A stretch of 64,000 nt of DNA from Blastococcus aggregatus. GTDB lineage: Bacteria > Actinomycetota > Actinomycetes > Mycobacteriales > Geodermatophilaceae. The stretch is from NCBI RefSeq assembly GCF_900221005.1, contig NZ_OBQI01000008.1:61477-125476 (forward strand), read 5' to 3'. The translations under genes were made by a program, and so were the position numbers. The notes under the pieces were generated by a model. It was not told the origin of the DNA. It did not search any database and saw only the letters and a list, made by a program, of their open reading frames with translations. This document shows, piece by piece, positions 9,030 through 18,096 of the stretch (the stretch's first letter is position 1; each line of letters begins with the position of its first letter).

Positions 9030-10864
9030 GGCGCGGTTCTCCCGGCCGGGGCGAGCGCCGGTGCGGCGACCCCGCGCGCCACCTCGGCGACGAGGCCGTC
9101 GATGCGCTCCAGCCGCAGGCGCAGGGTCCGCAGCCGGGCCGTCCGCTCGCCGGCCGCCTCCTTGGTCGAGCGCTGCGCGGCGCGGACGGCGTCGTTCAGG
9201 GACTGCGTCATCTCCTCCACCGTCTCGCCGAGCAGGTCCCGCAGGGTCCGCTGGACGACGCGCAGGCGGTCCTTGAGGTGCTTGCTCACCTGGAAGACGA
9301 CCTCGTCCAGGTGCCGCCGCACCACCGACTTGGCCTCCGCCTGCCGGCGCTGGAGCCGCTGTGCCTTGTCCTCGTTGAAGGCCTTCCGGCCCAGCAGGAC
9401 GCCGGCCGCCAGGGAGATGGGGTTGATCAGCGCCATCCCGGCCAGGCTGGTCGCCAGCCCGGTCATGAGGACGCCGGTGTAGGAGCCGCGGATGCCGATG
9501 AGGAACCGCTCGCGCAGCTGCAGGTAGCCGTCGTCGATCTCCGGCAGCGCGACGACGGTCGCGAGCACGTCGGTCGCCTCGCCGATGGTCAGCTCCGGCA
9601 ACGCCGCGCCGCCGTCCCGGGCGAACTGCTCCACCACCTGGTCGGCCAGGTACTGCGAGCGCTGCTGGGCCCACACGAAGCTGTCCGCCACGGCGATCTC
9701 GATGCGCTGCTCCAGCCACCGGCTGAACTCCGGCCAGAGCACGCCCGGATCGTCGGCGTCGATGGCCTCCTCGGCCTCCCGGGTGACGACGCGGGACCGG
9801 TCGCGCAGGTCGTAGTCGATGTCGGCCATCAGGTCGGTCACGCCGTCGGCCAGGATCTGCTGCCAGCGGGAGGACCGCCGGCGCAGCTGATCGACCGAGG
9901 TGCGGGCCTCCTCCAGCTCCTGGACCAGCGCCTCCTGGGCGGCGGGGTCCTCCAGCCCGGCGAGCTCGGTGCGCGTGGCCAGCCGCAGGTGCTGGGCGAC
10001 CGTGGCGACGTCGTGCGCGAGCGAGCGCTGGGCGAGGACCTCCGCGCGAGCCACGACCTGCTCCCGGAGGTGGCGGCCGAGCGCGCCGAGGCCGGACTCC
10101 TCCTGCAGGTCGGCGTCCCGGTGCTGCGCGGCCAGCAGTGCGAGCGGGGAGGCGACGGGGAACAGCGGCGCCTCGATGCCCCGGTCGGCCAGGTGCCGCC
10201 GGTCGAGCTCGACTATCCGGCGCCACTCCGGGGCGACGTCGGTCTTGGTCACCGCGCAGAGGACGTTCGGGCACAGCGCCGCGGCCTGCTCCAGGAACGC
10301 CATCTCCGGCGCGGTGAACTCCTGCGTCGCGTCGGTGACCACGAGCACCGCGTCGGCGCCGGGCACCAGGTCCAGGGCGGTGAGCGAGGCGACCGCGCCG
10401 ACCCCGCCGAGTCCGGGTGTGTCGACCAGCTCCAGCCCGCCGTCGAGGATCCGCCGCGGCAGCGTGACCTCGATGCGCAGCGGGCGGGCGTCGACGTCGA
10501 GGTCCGGGGGGCGGGACGCCAGGGAGGACAGCGGCACGCGCTCCCGCTCGCCGGCGCCGGCCTCGCCCGCCGGCGCGTCGGGGCGCGGGGGGTGGACCAG
10601 CACCGCCCGTGGCTCGGGGCCACCCGCGACCACCGTGGGCACCACGGTCGTGACGTCGTCGCCCACCGCGCACACCGGTGCCCCCACCAGGCCGTTGAGC
10701 AGCGAACTCTTGCCCTTCTTCGGCTCGCCCACGACGAGCACCCGCACGGTCCGGCGCTGCACCCGCCGCCGGACCTCGGCCAGCCGGCGCTCCAGGTCCG
10801 GTCGCCCGCACTCGGCGGCCAGCGCGGCGGCGCGCTGGATCAGCTCGGTCTGCGGCACGGCCAT
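9026..10864 (-). CDS. iniA: IniA-like dynamin-family GTPase
   Basis: The product is 612 aa from an ATG with GAGGAGGG just upstream. The GTPase domain has GEPKKGKSS (46-54), DTPG (148-151) and TKTD (206-209). A helical middle part follows, and a hydrophobic paddle-like hairpin around residues 480-515 (TGLATSLAGMALINPISLAA) probably inserts into the membrane, as in mycobacterial IniA. The C-terminal part is a long Arg/Glu-rich coiled helix. It lies between iniB and iniC in the same order as the mycobacterial iniBAC operon. Probable role: membrane fission or repair under envelope stress. Confidence 0.9.
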   Translation of the reverse strand: MAVPQTELIQRAAALAAECGRPDLERRLAEVRRRVQRRTVRVLVVGEPKKGKSSLLNGLVGAPVCAVGDDVTTVVPTVVAGGPEPRAVLVHPPRPDAPAGEAGAGERERVPLSSLASRPPDLDVDARPLRIEVTLPRRILDGGLELVDTPGLGGVGAVASLTALDLVPGADAVLVVTDATQEFTAPEMAFLEQAAALCPNVLCAVTKTDVAPEWRRIVELDRRHLADRGIEAPLFPVASPLALLAAQHRDADLQEESGLGALGRHLREQVVARAEVLAQRSLAHDVATVAQHLRLATRTELAGLEDPAAQEALVQELEEARTSVDQLRRRSSRWQQILADGVTDLMADIDYDLRDRSRVVTREAEEAIDADDPGVLWPEFSRWLEQRIEIAVADSFVWAQQRSQYLADQVVEQFARDGGAALPELTIGEATDVLATVVALPEIDDGYLQLRERFLIGIRGSYTGVLMTGLATSLAGMALINPISLAAGVLLGRKAFNEDKAQRLQRRQAEAKSVVRRHLDEVVFQVSKHLKDRLRVVQRTLRDLLGETVEEMTQSLNDAVRAAQRSTKEAAGERTARLRTLRLRLERIDGLVAEVARGVAAPALAPAGRTAP

Positions 10865-10924
10865 GTGCCCTCCTCGGGAGGTCCTCCCCCGGTCTACCAC
10901 CGGGGCCGCGGTCGGAACAGGGCA

Positions 10925-10961
10925 CCGACCCCGGCCCCGGCAGAGCCGGGACCGGGGTCGG
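10925..10961 (-). terminator. strong hairpin between iniB and iniA
   Basis: A 17-bp inverted repeat (10925-10941 with 10945-10961, one mismatch, loop AGA) lies 13 bp after the iniB stop and 60 bp before the iniA ribosome site. No clear T-run follows. It is likely a partial terminator or mRNA-stabilising hairpin that lets iniB be made in excess over the GTPases. Confidence 0.7.
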
Positions 10962-10973
10962 GCGAGGTGTGGG

Positions 10974-12353
10974 TCAGGCGACCGGCAGGGCCAGCGCGTT
11001 GTCGGAGAGCAGCTCGTTGTCCGACAGGATCTCGTTGTCGGACAGGAAGTCGCTCGACTGGTCGACGTCCTCCACGTCGTCACCGGCGACGGCGACGTCG
11101 TTGCCGTTGAGGGACTCGTTGACGACGAGCGAGTCCTCGACCTCGGTGACGTCGTCCCCGGCCACGTTGTTGCCGTTGAGGCTCTCCTCGATCACGAGCG
11201 AGTCCTCGTTGACGTCGTCGCCGGCGAAGTTGCTGCCCACGATCGATTCCTCGATCACGTCGTCACCGGCGACGTTGTTGCCGTTGAACGACTCCTCGAT
11301 CTCCGGCGCGATGACGTCGTCACCGGCGATGTTGTTGCCGTTGAACGACTCCTCGATCTTGACGTCCGTCGACTGGTCCACGTCGTCACCGGCCACCGTG
11401 TTGCCGTTGAAGCTGTCGTTGACCAGCGTGATGTCGTCCACCTCGACCGACAGGTCGTTGTCCTCGACCGTGCTGCCGCCGGTGGCGACGTTGCTGCCGA
11501 TGTTGCCGTTGTTGATGTTGTTCGTCGTGGTGTCGTTGTCCTCGTTGTGGCTGAAGTCGTTGCCGATGACGTTGCCGTCGTTGTCCTGGCTGAAGTCGTT
11601 GCCGATGACGGCGACGTCGTTGTCCTCGTTGCCGATGACGTTGCCGCTGTTCACCGTGTTGCCGCTGTTGATGTTGGTGGTGTCGTTGTCCTCGTTGCCG
11701 ATGTTGAGGTCGCCCTCGACGTCACCGTCGACGAGGACGGCCGTGGATCCCGGAGCCGCCCAGATCGCGTTCTCGATGTCCACGTCGATGTCGGTGTGCG
11801 AGTAGTTGTTCTCGACGTACCGGACGTTGTGGATGACCGCGGCGTCCTGGCCGTGCCCGGCGTAGTCGTGGCCCTTGTGCCCGCCGTGGTCCTTGTAGCC
11901 GCCGTGGTCGCGGTCGTGGCCGCCGTGGCCCTTGTCGTCGTCGTCGTCGCAGTCGTCCTTGTGCTCGTCGTGCCACACCTTGTGCCAGTGGCCGTCGTCC
12001 CGGTCGCAGTCCTCGTCCTTCACCGGCTTGTGGCCGCCGTGGTGGCCGCCGTGGTGCCCGCCGTGGTCCTTGTCGTCGTCGTCGTCGTGCTTGCCGCCGT
12101 GGTGCCCGCCGTGGTGCCCGCCGTAGCCCTTGTCGTCGTCGTCCCGGTCGCGCCCGCCGCCGTACCGGCCGTAGGCGGCCGGCGAGGAGTCGGCCATCAC
12201 GGGCATGAGGGCGTGGACCGTGGCCGGGTCCACGTCGGGGAAGCCGGCGCTCGCCAGCGCGGCCTCCGGGTCGGCTTCGAACGCCTTCGCGGCCTCCTCG
12301 TCGCGGAACAGCCCGAGGATGAAGTCGAGCAGGGTGCTCGCCACTGTGGTCAT
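10974..12353 (-). CDS. iniB: IniB-like repeat protein with His/Asp-rich and Asn/Gly/Asp-rich regions
   Basis: 459 aa from an ATG preceded by GGGAGA. Residues 1-55 form the IniB N-terminal domain (LLDFILGLFRDEEAAKAF, then DPEAALASAGF). Residues 61-169 are extremely His/Asp/Gly-rich, with GGHHGGHHGG blocks, runs of Asp, and two Cys (116, 135), which suggests metal binding or charge-driven condensation. Residues 215-300 repeat GNEDND and IGNDFS units. Residues 312-428 hold six copies of a repeat like ESFNGNNVAGDDV. The C-terminus repeats LSDNE three times. No signal peptide or transmembrane helix is visible. Mycobacterial IniB is similarly low-complexity and of unknown function; the 3' order iniB-iniA-iniC is the same. 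Confidence 0.85.
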   Translation of the reverse strand: MTTVASTLLDFILGLFRDEEAAKAFEADPEAALASAGFPDVDPATVHALMPVMADSSPAAYGRYGGGRDRDDDDKGYGGHHGGHHGGKHDDDDDKDHGGHHGGHHGGHKPVKDEDCDRDDGHWHKVWHDEHKDDCDDDDDKGHGGHDRDHGGYKDHGGHKGHDYAGHGQDAAVIHNVRYVENNYSHTDIDVDIENAIWAAPGSTAVLVDGDVEGDLNIGNEDNDTTNINSGNTVNSGNVIGNEDNDVAVIGNDFSQDNDGNVIGNDFSHNEDNDTTTNNINNGNIGSNVATGGSTVEDNDLSVEVDDITLVNDSFNGNTVAGDDVDQSTDVKIEESFNGNNIAGDDVIAPEIEESFNGNNVAGDDVIEESIVGSNFAGDDVNEDSLVIEESLNGNNVAGDDVTEVEDSLVVNESLNGNDVAVAGDDVEDVDQSSDFLSDNEILSDNELLSDNALALPVA

Positions 12354-12639
12354 GAGAGATCTCCCGAGGTTCGAGCCGTCCGCCGTCGGCCGGCTGGCGG
12401 GGCCAGTCAACGACCGATCGGCCGGTGGGCCCATCGGGAACCGGCCCTGTGTCTGTGACCCGACGTTGGGGGATCCGCGGTCACCGATCGTTAGGGACAC
12501 CCGGGGTCTGGCCCCCCAGTTGCGCAGTTGCGGAACCCGGGCGCGCACGAGGTCCCCAGGAGCGCGATCCGGCCGCTAGCTTCCGGCCGAAGCCGACCCG
12601 TTTCAGGCACGGACCGGCTGCCGGCACGCAGGGGGACCC
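12354..12639. promoter_or_regulatory. divergent control region of iniBAC and hsp70-like/iniR genes
   Basis: This 286-bp gap separates iniB (minus) from the hsp70-like gene (plus), so both promoters must lie here. Two direct copies of ACCGATCG occur at 12413-12420 and 12483-12490, exactly 70 bp apart; the first is part of the palindrome CCGATCGG. They are candidates for regulator binding (possibly the LuxR-type protein encoded downstream). A GAGATCTC palindrome near 12356 overlaps the iniB leader. Sigma-factor boxes were not assigned. Confidence 0.45.
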
Positions 12640-14531
12640 ATGCAGGAGCACGGATACGGGCTGGGCGTCGACATCGGCGCCGCCTCCGTCACGGCGGTGG
12701 CCTGGCCCGGCACGAGGGACGGGGCCGCCGTCCCGGTACCGCTGCCCGGCGGGCGCTCCGCCCGGGTGATGGCGTGCGTGGGAGCCGCCACGCCGCTCTA
12801 CGAGGACGGCGCGGGGCGGCCCGCGGTCGAGGTCGCCGCGGAGCTGGTCGCGGCCGCCCGGGCGGCGGCGGAGGCGCAGCAGGGCGGAGCCCCGGCGTGG
12901 ACGGTCGTCGCCGTCCCCCCGTCCTGGGGGACGTACCGCACCGAGCTGCTCGCGGCCGCCCTCGGGCCGGCCACCTCCGTGGTGTCGGGTGCCGTGGCCG
13001 CGACCTACGACCACCTCGCGGCCGGCCGGCTGCCCGACGCGGCCACCGTCGCCGTGTACGACCTGGGAGCCGCCACCCTGGACACCGCCGTGGTCCGGGC
13101 CGTCCACGGCGGCGAGGTCGAGCACGTCGGCTCGCCGCCGGACCCCGCCCGCTGGGGTGGCGAGGACATCGACGACGCGCTGCTCGCCCACGTCCTGCCG
13201 GCGCTGGCTCCCGAGACCCCGCTCGACCGTGGACACGCCCGGCAGCTGCGCGCAGCGATGGTCACCGCGAAGGAGTCGCTGTCGGAGGACACCACGACCC
13301 GGCTGGCCCTCCCGGCCGGGGCCGACGCATCCGCGGACGGGCTGCGGATCACGCGGGAGGAACTGGACGAGCTCATCGCCGACGGCGTCGCTCGATCGGT
13401 GGACGTCCTCGACGCCACGGTCACCGGCGCCGGCCTGACCAGCGCTGATCTCGACGCCGTCGTGCTCGTCGGCGGCTCCGCGCGGGTGCCGCTGGTGGGT
13501 GAGCACCTGTCGGCACGGCTGGGGCGCCCGCTCGTCGTCGACGCGGACCCGGAGCTGACCGCAGCCCGGGGAGCGGCTCGGCTCGCCGCCGACCTGGCCC
13601 GGCCGGAGGAGACCACCTCACCGGCGGGCACGGACACCCCGGACCACGTCGTCGCGCCACGGACCCCTCGTCGTGCCGATCGGCCGGCGCCCGTCGGCCG
13701 CCCGCCGACCGCGCCACGCCGCGGTTCCCCGGGTCGCCGGCCGGTCGGTCGTTCCCCGGTGCGGACGACGGGGCGCTTCCTGGTGGTCGCCGGGCTGCTG
13801 CTCGGGCTGGTGCTGATCATCCCGACGCTGCCGACCGCGCTGCTGTCCGGCGCCACGTCCGAACCGGGCACCCCCGTGGCCGGGGCGGAGGCGGTCACCG
13901 GCACCTCCCCCGGGGCTGCCGGCACGCCGCGGGCGGGCTCCGGGAGCCGCCCGGACGGGGGGAACCGGGGTGACCTGCAGCCGGCCGCCGGCCGCCGCGA
14001 CAACCGCTCGACGGGCTCGTCGGTGACCCGCCCGGCGGCAGCGGCACGCTCGGCCGCCCAGCGGGTGGCGGCGGGACGACCGGGTCCCCGGCGCCCCGCT
14101 CGCCGGCCGCGGCGGGCTCCTCCGCTCCCGCCGCCGGGTCGACGACGGCTGCGGCGCCGACCGGCGCGGCACCGGCTCCGGCGGCCGCACCGGCGGCGGG
14201 GACGCCGCCCGCCGGCACCGCGCCGCCCGCGCCGACCAGCGCGGCACCGGCTCCGGCGCCGACCACGGCGGCCCCGCCGACGACCGAGGCGCCCCCGGCC
14301 ACGCAGGCGCCGCCGACCACGCAGGCGCCGCCGACGACCCAGGCGCCCCCCACGACCGAGGCGCCCCCGACCACCGAGGCACCGCCGACGATCGAGGCGC
14401 CGCCGACGACCCAGGCGCCACCCCCGCCGCCGGATCCGGAGCCCGCACCGGAGCCGGAGCCGTCTCCCGTCGCGGAGGCCACCGCGGTCGTGGAGCCGCC
14501 CGCGTCGACCGAGCCCCCCGCGGCCCCGTGA
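12640..14531 (+). CDS. membrane-anchored Hsp70-like ATPase with Pro/Thr-rich tail (apparent frameshift)
   Basis: The N-terminal ~320 residues are an Hsp70/actin-type ATPase: VDIGAAS (phosphate 1), YDLGAATLD (phosphate 2) and VLVGGSARVPLV (adenosine). No substrate-binding domain follows; instead there is a basic linker, one transmembrane helix (~380-402, FLVVAGLLLGLVLIIPTLP) and a tail. From ~13974 the starting frame turns Arg-rich, while the frame one base behind reads a Pro/Thr/Glu tail (repeats of APPTTQAPPTTE) to a TGA at 14529-14531. That TGA overlaps the next gene's GTG by 4 bp (GTGA). So the gene probably spans the shift, which lies between 13974 and ~14060; it may be a sequencing error. 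Likely tethered at the membrane with the tail outside. Confidence 0.72.
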
Positions 14532-17062
14532 TCGCCGACCTGCGCGCCGTGGTCGCCGGACGGGAGGCGGACGCCGGGCGCCCTCCGGCCGCCGGGACCC
14601 ACGGCCACGTCGTCGTCGAGGGGCCCGGGGGGACGGGGAAGACGGCGCTGCTGGCCGAGGTGGCCGACGGCTACCGCGCCGCCGGCCTCGCGGTGCTGGA
14701 CGCGGTCGCCGACCCCACGCCGAACGTGGCCGCCGGGCAGTTCGCCGTGGTCGTGGACGACGGCCAGTGGCTGCCGGCGGCCACGCTCGACCGGGTCCGC
14801 CACCTGGTGGCGGACGGGAGCTGCCGGGTGGCCGTGGCCTGCCGTCCCTGGCCCCGGCCGCCCGCGCTGACGGCCCTGGTGCAGGCGCTCGGCGGCGACC
14901 GCCGGTTCGTCGTCCTCGGTCACGCCGACCGCGCAACGGTGCAGGGCTGGGCGCGGGAGCTCCTCGGCGGCCCCCTCCCGCCGGATCTCCTCGACGGCGT
15001 CGTCTCCTCGACCGGTGGGCTGCCCTCGCTGGTCGTGCCGCTGCTCCGGTCCCTGGCGCACCCCCGGGTCGGAATTCCGCCCGAGGGCCGGCTGCCGGTT
15101 CCCGAGCAGGTGCTCGACGCCGTCCGGGCCGCCCTCGGTGGGCTCGGCGAGGGCACCCGGGCACTGATGCTCGCCGTGGCCACCGGAGCACCGCTGGAGA
15201 CCGAGGTGCTCGCCGAGCTCCTGGCCGTCGTTCCGACCCGGGTCGGGGAGCTGCTGGGGGAGGCGCGGTCCAGCGGGCTGCTGCTCGGCAGCGGCGCCGT
15301 CGTCCCCCTCGCGGCGAGGGTGCTCGGCGAGACCGCACCGCCCGAGCTCGTCCGCGACCTCCGCCGCCGCCTGCTCGGCCTCCTGGTGGAGCGGGGCGAC
15401 CAGCCCACCGTCCTGGCCCGGCGACTGGCGGCCGACGGGGTCCGTGACGCCGGCGCCGCCCGGCTGCTGGAGCGACAGGCCGACGTCGCGCTGCGCTCCG
15501 ACCCCGCTGCGGCCCGCGAGCTGCTGGACGCCGCGGTCGCCTGCGGTGCGCCGGCCACCGCGGTCGCGGCCCGCCGGTCCCAGGCCGCCGCCCAGTCCGG
15601 GGACTTCGACGCCGCCCTGCAGTGGGCCGACACCGTGCTCTGCGACAACACCTCCCCGGACCGTGCCCGGGCCGCGGCCGTCGCGGCCACCGTGCTGGCC
15701 CACCGCGGGCTGTCGGCCCACAGCGCCGCGCTGTACCGGCTCGCCGGACCGCAGCGGACCGGGGCCGTGGCGCTCGCCCTGCTCAGCGGCGGCTCGGCGG
15801 CCGAGGCGCAGGCCGCGCTCGAGGCGCCCCGGGAGGCCGCGGAGATCCCGACCCTGCTGGCCGGCTGCGAGGAGCTGATGGCCCGCGGCGTGCTGCAGTC
15901 GCTGCGAGCCGGGGAGCACGCCGGTGCCGACATCACCGCGGCCCTGTCCACGCTGTCCCGGGCCGCCGCCCTGCTGGAGCCGGTCGGCCGCACCGCGCTG
16001 CTGCACGAGACGCCGTCGGCGCTCGCCGCCCTGGTCGCCCTGCACTGCGGCGAGCTGGGGGTGGCCGAGTCCGTGCTGGAGCGGGCGGTCGCCGCAGACA
16101 CCGGCGGGGCGCCCAGCCGTGCCCGGCACTTGCTGCTGCTCGCGTGGGCGGCGATGCTGCGGGGCCGGCTCAACCGTGCCCGCGAGCACCTGCTCCGCGC
16201 GCAGGACCCCGAGCACCGGCTGGAACCCCGCGACGACCTGTACCTCCAGGCCCTCGACGTCGGGTTGGCCCGGCGCAGCGGGGACGCCCCGGGGCTGGCG
16301 GCGGCGTGGGCCCGGGCGCGCGAGGCGCTGCTGCGGTACCCGATCGAGCTGTTCAGCCTGCTGCCGCTCGGTGAGCTCATGATCGCCGGCGCCCGGCTGG
16401 GCGAGAGCGACCGGATCGCGCCGGACGTCGCCGCCGCCCAGGCGCTGCTGGCCCGGCTGGGGTCACCCGAGCTGTGGGCCACCCCGCTGCACTGGAGCGG
16501 GGCCCAGGCGGCGATCCTGCTCGACGACCCCTCCGCGTTGCGGCCGCACGCCGCCGCGCTGGTGGCGGCCGCCCGGACGAGCCCCTACGCGGCGAACCTG
16601 GCCCGGGCGGGACGGTGCTGGCTGCAGGTGCTCACCGGGGACATCGACGCCGGGGCCGTGGAGGCGACCGCGCAGGACCTGGCGGCGGTGGGGCTGACGT
16701 GGGACGGGTCCCGGCTGGCCGGGCAGGCGGCGGCCCGCACCGTGGACCCGCGGGCGCGCACGGCACTGCTGTCCTGCGCACGGGCGCTGGCGGAGGCGCA
16801 CGACCTCGACGCGGCGGTGTCGCCGGCGTCCCCGGTCGCCGCTGGGCCGGGCCCGACCGCTCCCTGCCGGCTCAGCGAGCGCGAGCAGGAGGTGGCCCGC
16901 CTCGTGGTCGCCGGGCAGACCTACCGCGAGATCGGCGGCCGGCTGTTCATCTCGGCCAAGACCGTCGAGCACCACGTGTCGCGGATGCGGCAGCGGCTGG
17001 GCGCGAGCAACCGCTCGGACCTGCTGGCCCGGCTGCGGCTCGAGATCGCCCAGGGCGGCTGA
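14528..17062 (+). CDS. iniR: large LuxR-family regulator with P-loop ATPase, IniR-like
   Basis: The product is 844 aa from a GTG overlapping the preceding stop by 4 bp. An N-terminal AAA/STAND-type NTPase has Walker A GPGGTGKTALL and Walker B-like FAVVVDDGQWL. The middle is a long Ala/Leu-rich helical repeat region of TPR type. The C-terminal LuxR helix-turn-helix is clear (LSEREQEVARLVVAGQTYRE, then ISAKTVEHHVSRMRQRLGA). Length and domain order match MalT-like LAL regulators and mycobacterial IniR, which controls iniBAC and lies next to it. Here it is divergent from iniBAC and cotranscribed with the Hsp70-like gene, so control of iniBAC is a strong inference. The symbol rests on synteny and domain order. 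Confidence 0.8.
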   Translation: MIADLRAVVAGREADAGRPPAAGTHGHVVVEGPGGTGKTALLAEVADGYRAAGLAVLDAVADPTPNVAAGQFAVVVDDGQWLPAATLDRVRHLVADGSCRVAVACRPWPRPPALTALVQALGGDRRFVVLGHADRATVQGWARELLGGPLPPDLLDGVVSSTGGLPSLVVPLLRSLAHPRVGIPPEGRLPVPEQVLDAVRAALGGLGEGTRALMLAVATGAPLETEVLAELLAVVPTRVGELLGEARSSGLLLGSGAVVPLAARVLGETAPPELVRDLRRRLLGLLVERGDQPTVLARRLAADGVRDAGAARLLERQADVALRSDPAAARELLDAAVACGAPATAVAARRSQAAAQSGDFDAALQWADTVLCDNTSPDRARAAAVAATVLAHRGLSAHSAALYRLAGPQRTGAVALALLSGGSAAEAQAALEAPREAAEIPTLLAGCEELMARGVLQSLRAGEHAGADITAALSTLSRAAALLEPVGRTALLHETPSALAALVALHCGELGVAESVLERAVAADTGGAPSRARHLLLLAWAAMLRGRLNRAREHLLRAQDPEHRLEPRDDLYLQALDVGLARRSGDAPGLAAAWARAREALLRYPIELFSLLPLGELMIAGARLGESDRIAPDVAAAQALLARLGSPELWATPLHWSGAQAAILLDDPSALRPHAAALVAAARTSPYAANLARAGRCWLQVLTGDIDAGAVEATAQDLAAVGLTWDGSRLAGQAAARTVDPRARTALLSCARALAEAHDLDAAVSPASPVAAGPGPTAPCRLSEREQEVARLVVAGQTYREIGGRLFISAKTVEHHVSRMRQRLGASNRSDLLARLRLEIAQGG

Positions 17063-17096
17063 CGGCGGGCGCCGGCCGCCACCGGCCGCGGTGCGG

Positions 17097-17315
17097 TCAG
17101 CGGGACAGCGCGGCGCAGGCCGGGCAGACGTCGGCACCCGTCCGGGGCCACGTCTGCTCCGGGTCCACGCGGGCCAGCGAGCCGCACAGGGCGAGCTCGC
17201 AGGCACCGTCGATCTCGGCCACGGGGCGGTGCAGCTCGACCGCGTGCCAGAGCGCGGCGGTCGTGCCGTGGGCGCGGCTCTGCGCCGCGGCGTGCACGGT
17301 GGTCTGCAGCATCAT
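17097..17315 (-). CDS. small Cys-containing protein of unknown function
   Basis: The product is 72 aa from ATG-ATG at 17310-17315. It has four Cys, two near CELALCGSLA and two in VCPACAAL at the C-terminus, spaced like a zinc-binding pair. It is Ala/Thr-rich before that, with no hydrophobic segment. The frame stays open far upstream, into the MBL gene's antisense, so the start is uncertain. It is convergent with the LuxR-type gene, 34 bp away. I do not recognise a family. Confidence 0.5.
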   Translation of the reverse strand: MMLQTTVHAAAQSRAHGTTAALWHAVELHRPVAEIDGACELALCGSLARVDPEQTWPRTGADVCPACAALSR

Positions 17316-17430
17316 GGGGACGACGTCGGCAGCCGCGCGGCCCGGGGTGACGGTCCGGCGTCCTCCTGTCACCCCGACGGAGGAGGCGGCTCCCCACGCG
17401 GGCGCGCCGCCGCCGGTGCAGGATGCGGTC

Positions 17431-18069
17431 ATGGAGCTGACCAAGCACGGCCACGCCTGCGTCGTCCTCGGTGACGGCGACCGCCGGCTGGTGATCGATC
17501 CGGGGGCCTTCACCGACGCGGGCGCGCTGGACGGGGCCACGGCCGTGCTCGTGACCCACGAGCACCCGGACCACTTCGTCCCCGACCGGCTCCGGGCCGC
17601 GCTGGACGCCGATCCAGCGCTGGAGATCTGGACGAACACGTCCGTGGCCGCCCAGCTCGACGGGCCGGGCGGGCGGGTGCACGTGGTCGGCCACGGCGAC
17701 GCCGTCACGGTGGCCGGCTTCGAGGTCCAGGTGCACGGCGAGCTGCACGCGGAGATCCACCCCGAGATCCCGCGGATCGCCAACATCGGGTTCCTGGTGG
17801 ACGGTCAGGTCTTCCATCCCGGCGACGCGCTGACCGTGCCGGACGAGCCGGTCGCGACGCTGCTGGTGCCGATGCACGCGCCCTGGTCCCGCACGGCCGA
17901 CCTGATCGACTACGTGCGCGCGGTCCACGCCGACCAGGCGTTCGCCGTCCACGACGGGCTGCTCAACGACATCGGTCTGGGGATCGTGACCGGGTTGCTG
18001 GGTGAACGGGGGCCGGGCACGCCCACGCCGTTCAGCCGGCTGGCCCCGGGGGACGCCGTCGAGCTCTGA
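17431..18069 (+). CDS. MBL-fold metal-dependent hydrolase
   Basis: The product is 212 aa from an ATG. The metallo-beta-lactamase fold motif is THEHPDHF (HxHxDH), with later metal ligands in GELHAEIHPEI, HPGDAL and VPMHAPW. It resembles the UlaG/YtnP-like single-domain hydrolases that act on lactones or phosphodiesters; substrate unknown. It starts head-to-head with the small Cys protein (115-bp gap) and is convergent with the GlsB/YeaQ pair. The frame is open much further upstream through the LuxR gene's antisense phase; the ATG before the first conserved strand (LTKHGHACVVL) was chosen. Confidence 0.85.
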   Translation: MELTKHGHACVVLGDGDRRLVIDPGAFTDAGALDGATAVLVTHEHPDHFVPDRLRAALDADPALEIWTNTSVAAQLDGPGGRVHVVGHGDAVTVAGFEVQVHGELHAEIHPEIPRIANIGFLVDGQVFHPGDALTVPDEPVATLLVPMHAPWSRTADLIDYVRAVHADQAFAVHDGLLNDIGLGIVTGLLGERGPGTPTPFSRLAPGDAVEL

Positions 18070-18096
18070 GCCCGACCGCGTCCCCCGGGTGCGGTG

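Noticed and set aside
9030..10925. N-terminal extension of the iniC frame (to 1125 aa)
   Set aside because: It runs antisense-phase through iniA in the wrong frame; the GTGA overlap at 9026-9029 gives the true start.
12640..15447. A 935-aa reading frame continuing from the Hsp70-like gene
   Set aside because: After about 13974 it is Arg/Pro-rich out-of-frame translation across the LuxR gene; the GTGA overlap at 14528-14531 supports the other frame.
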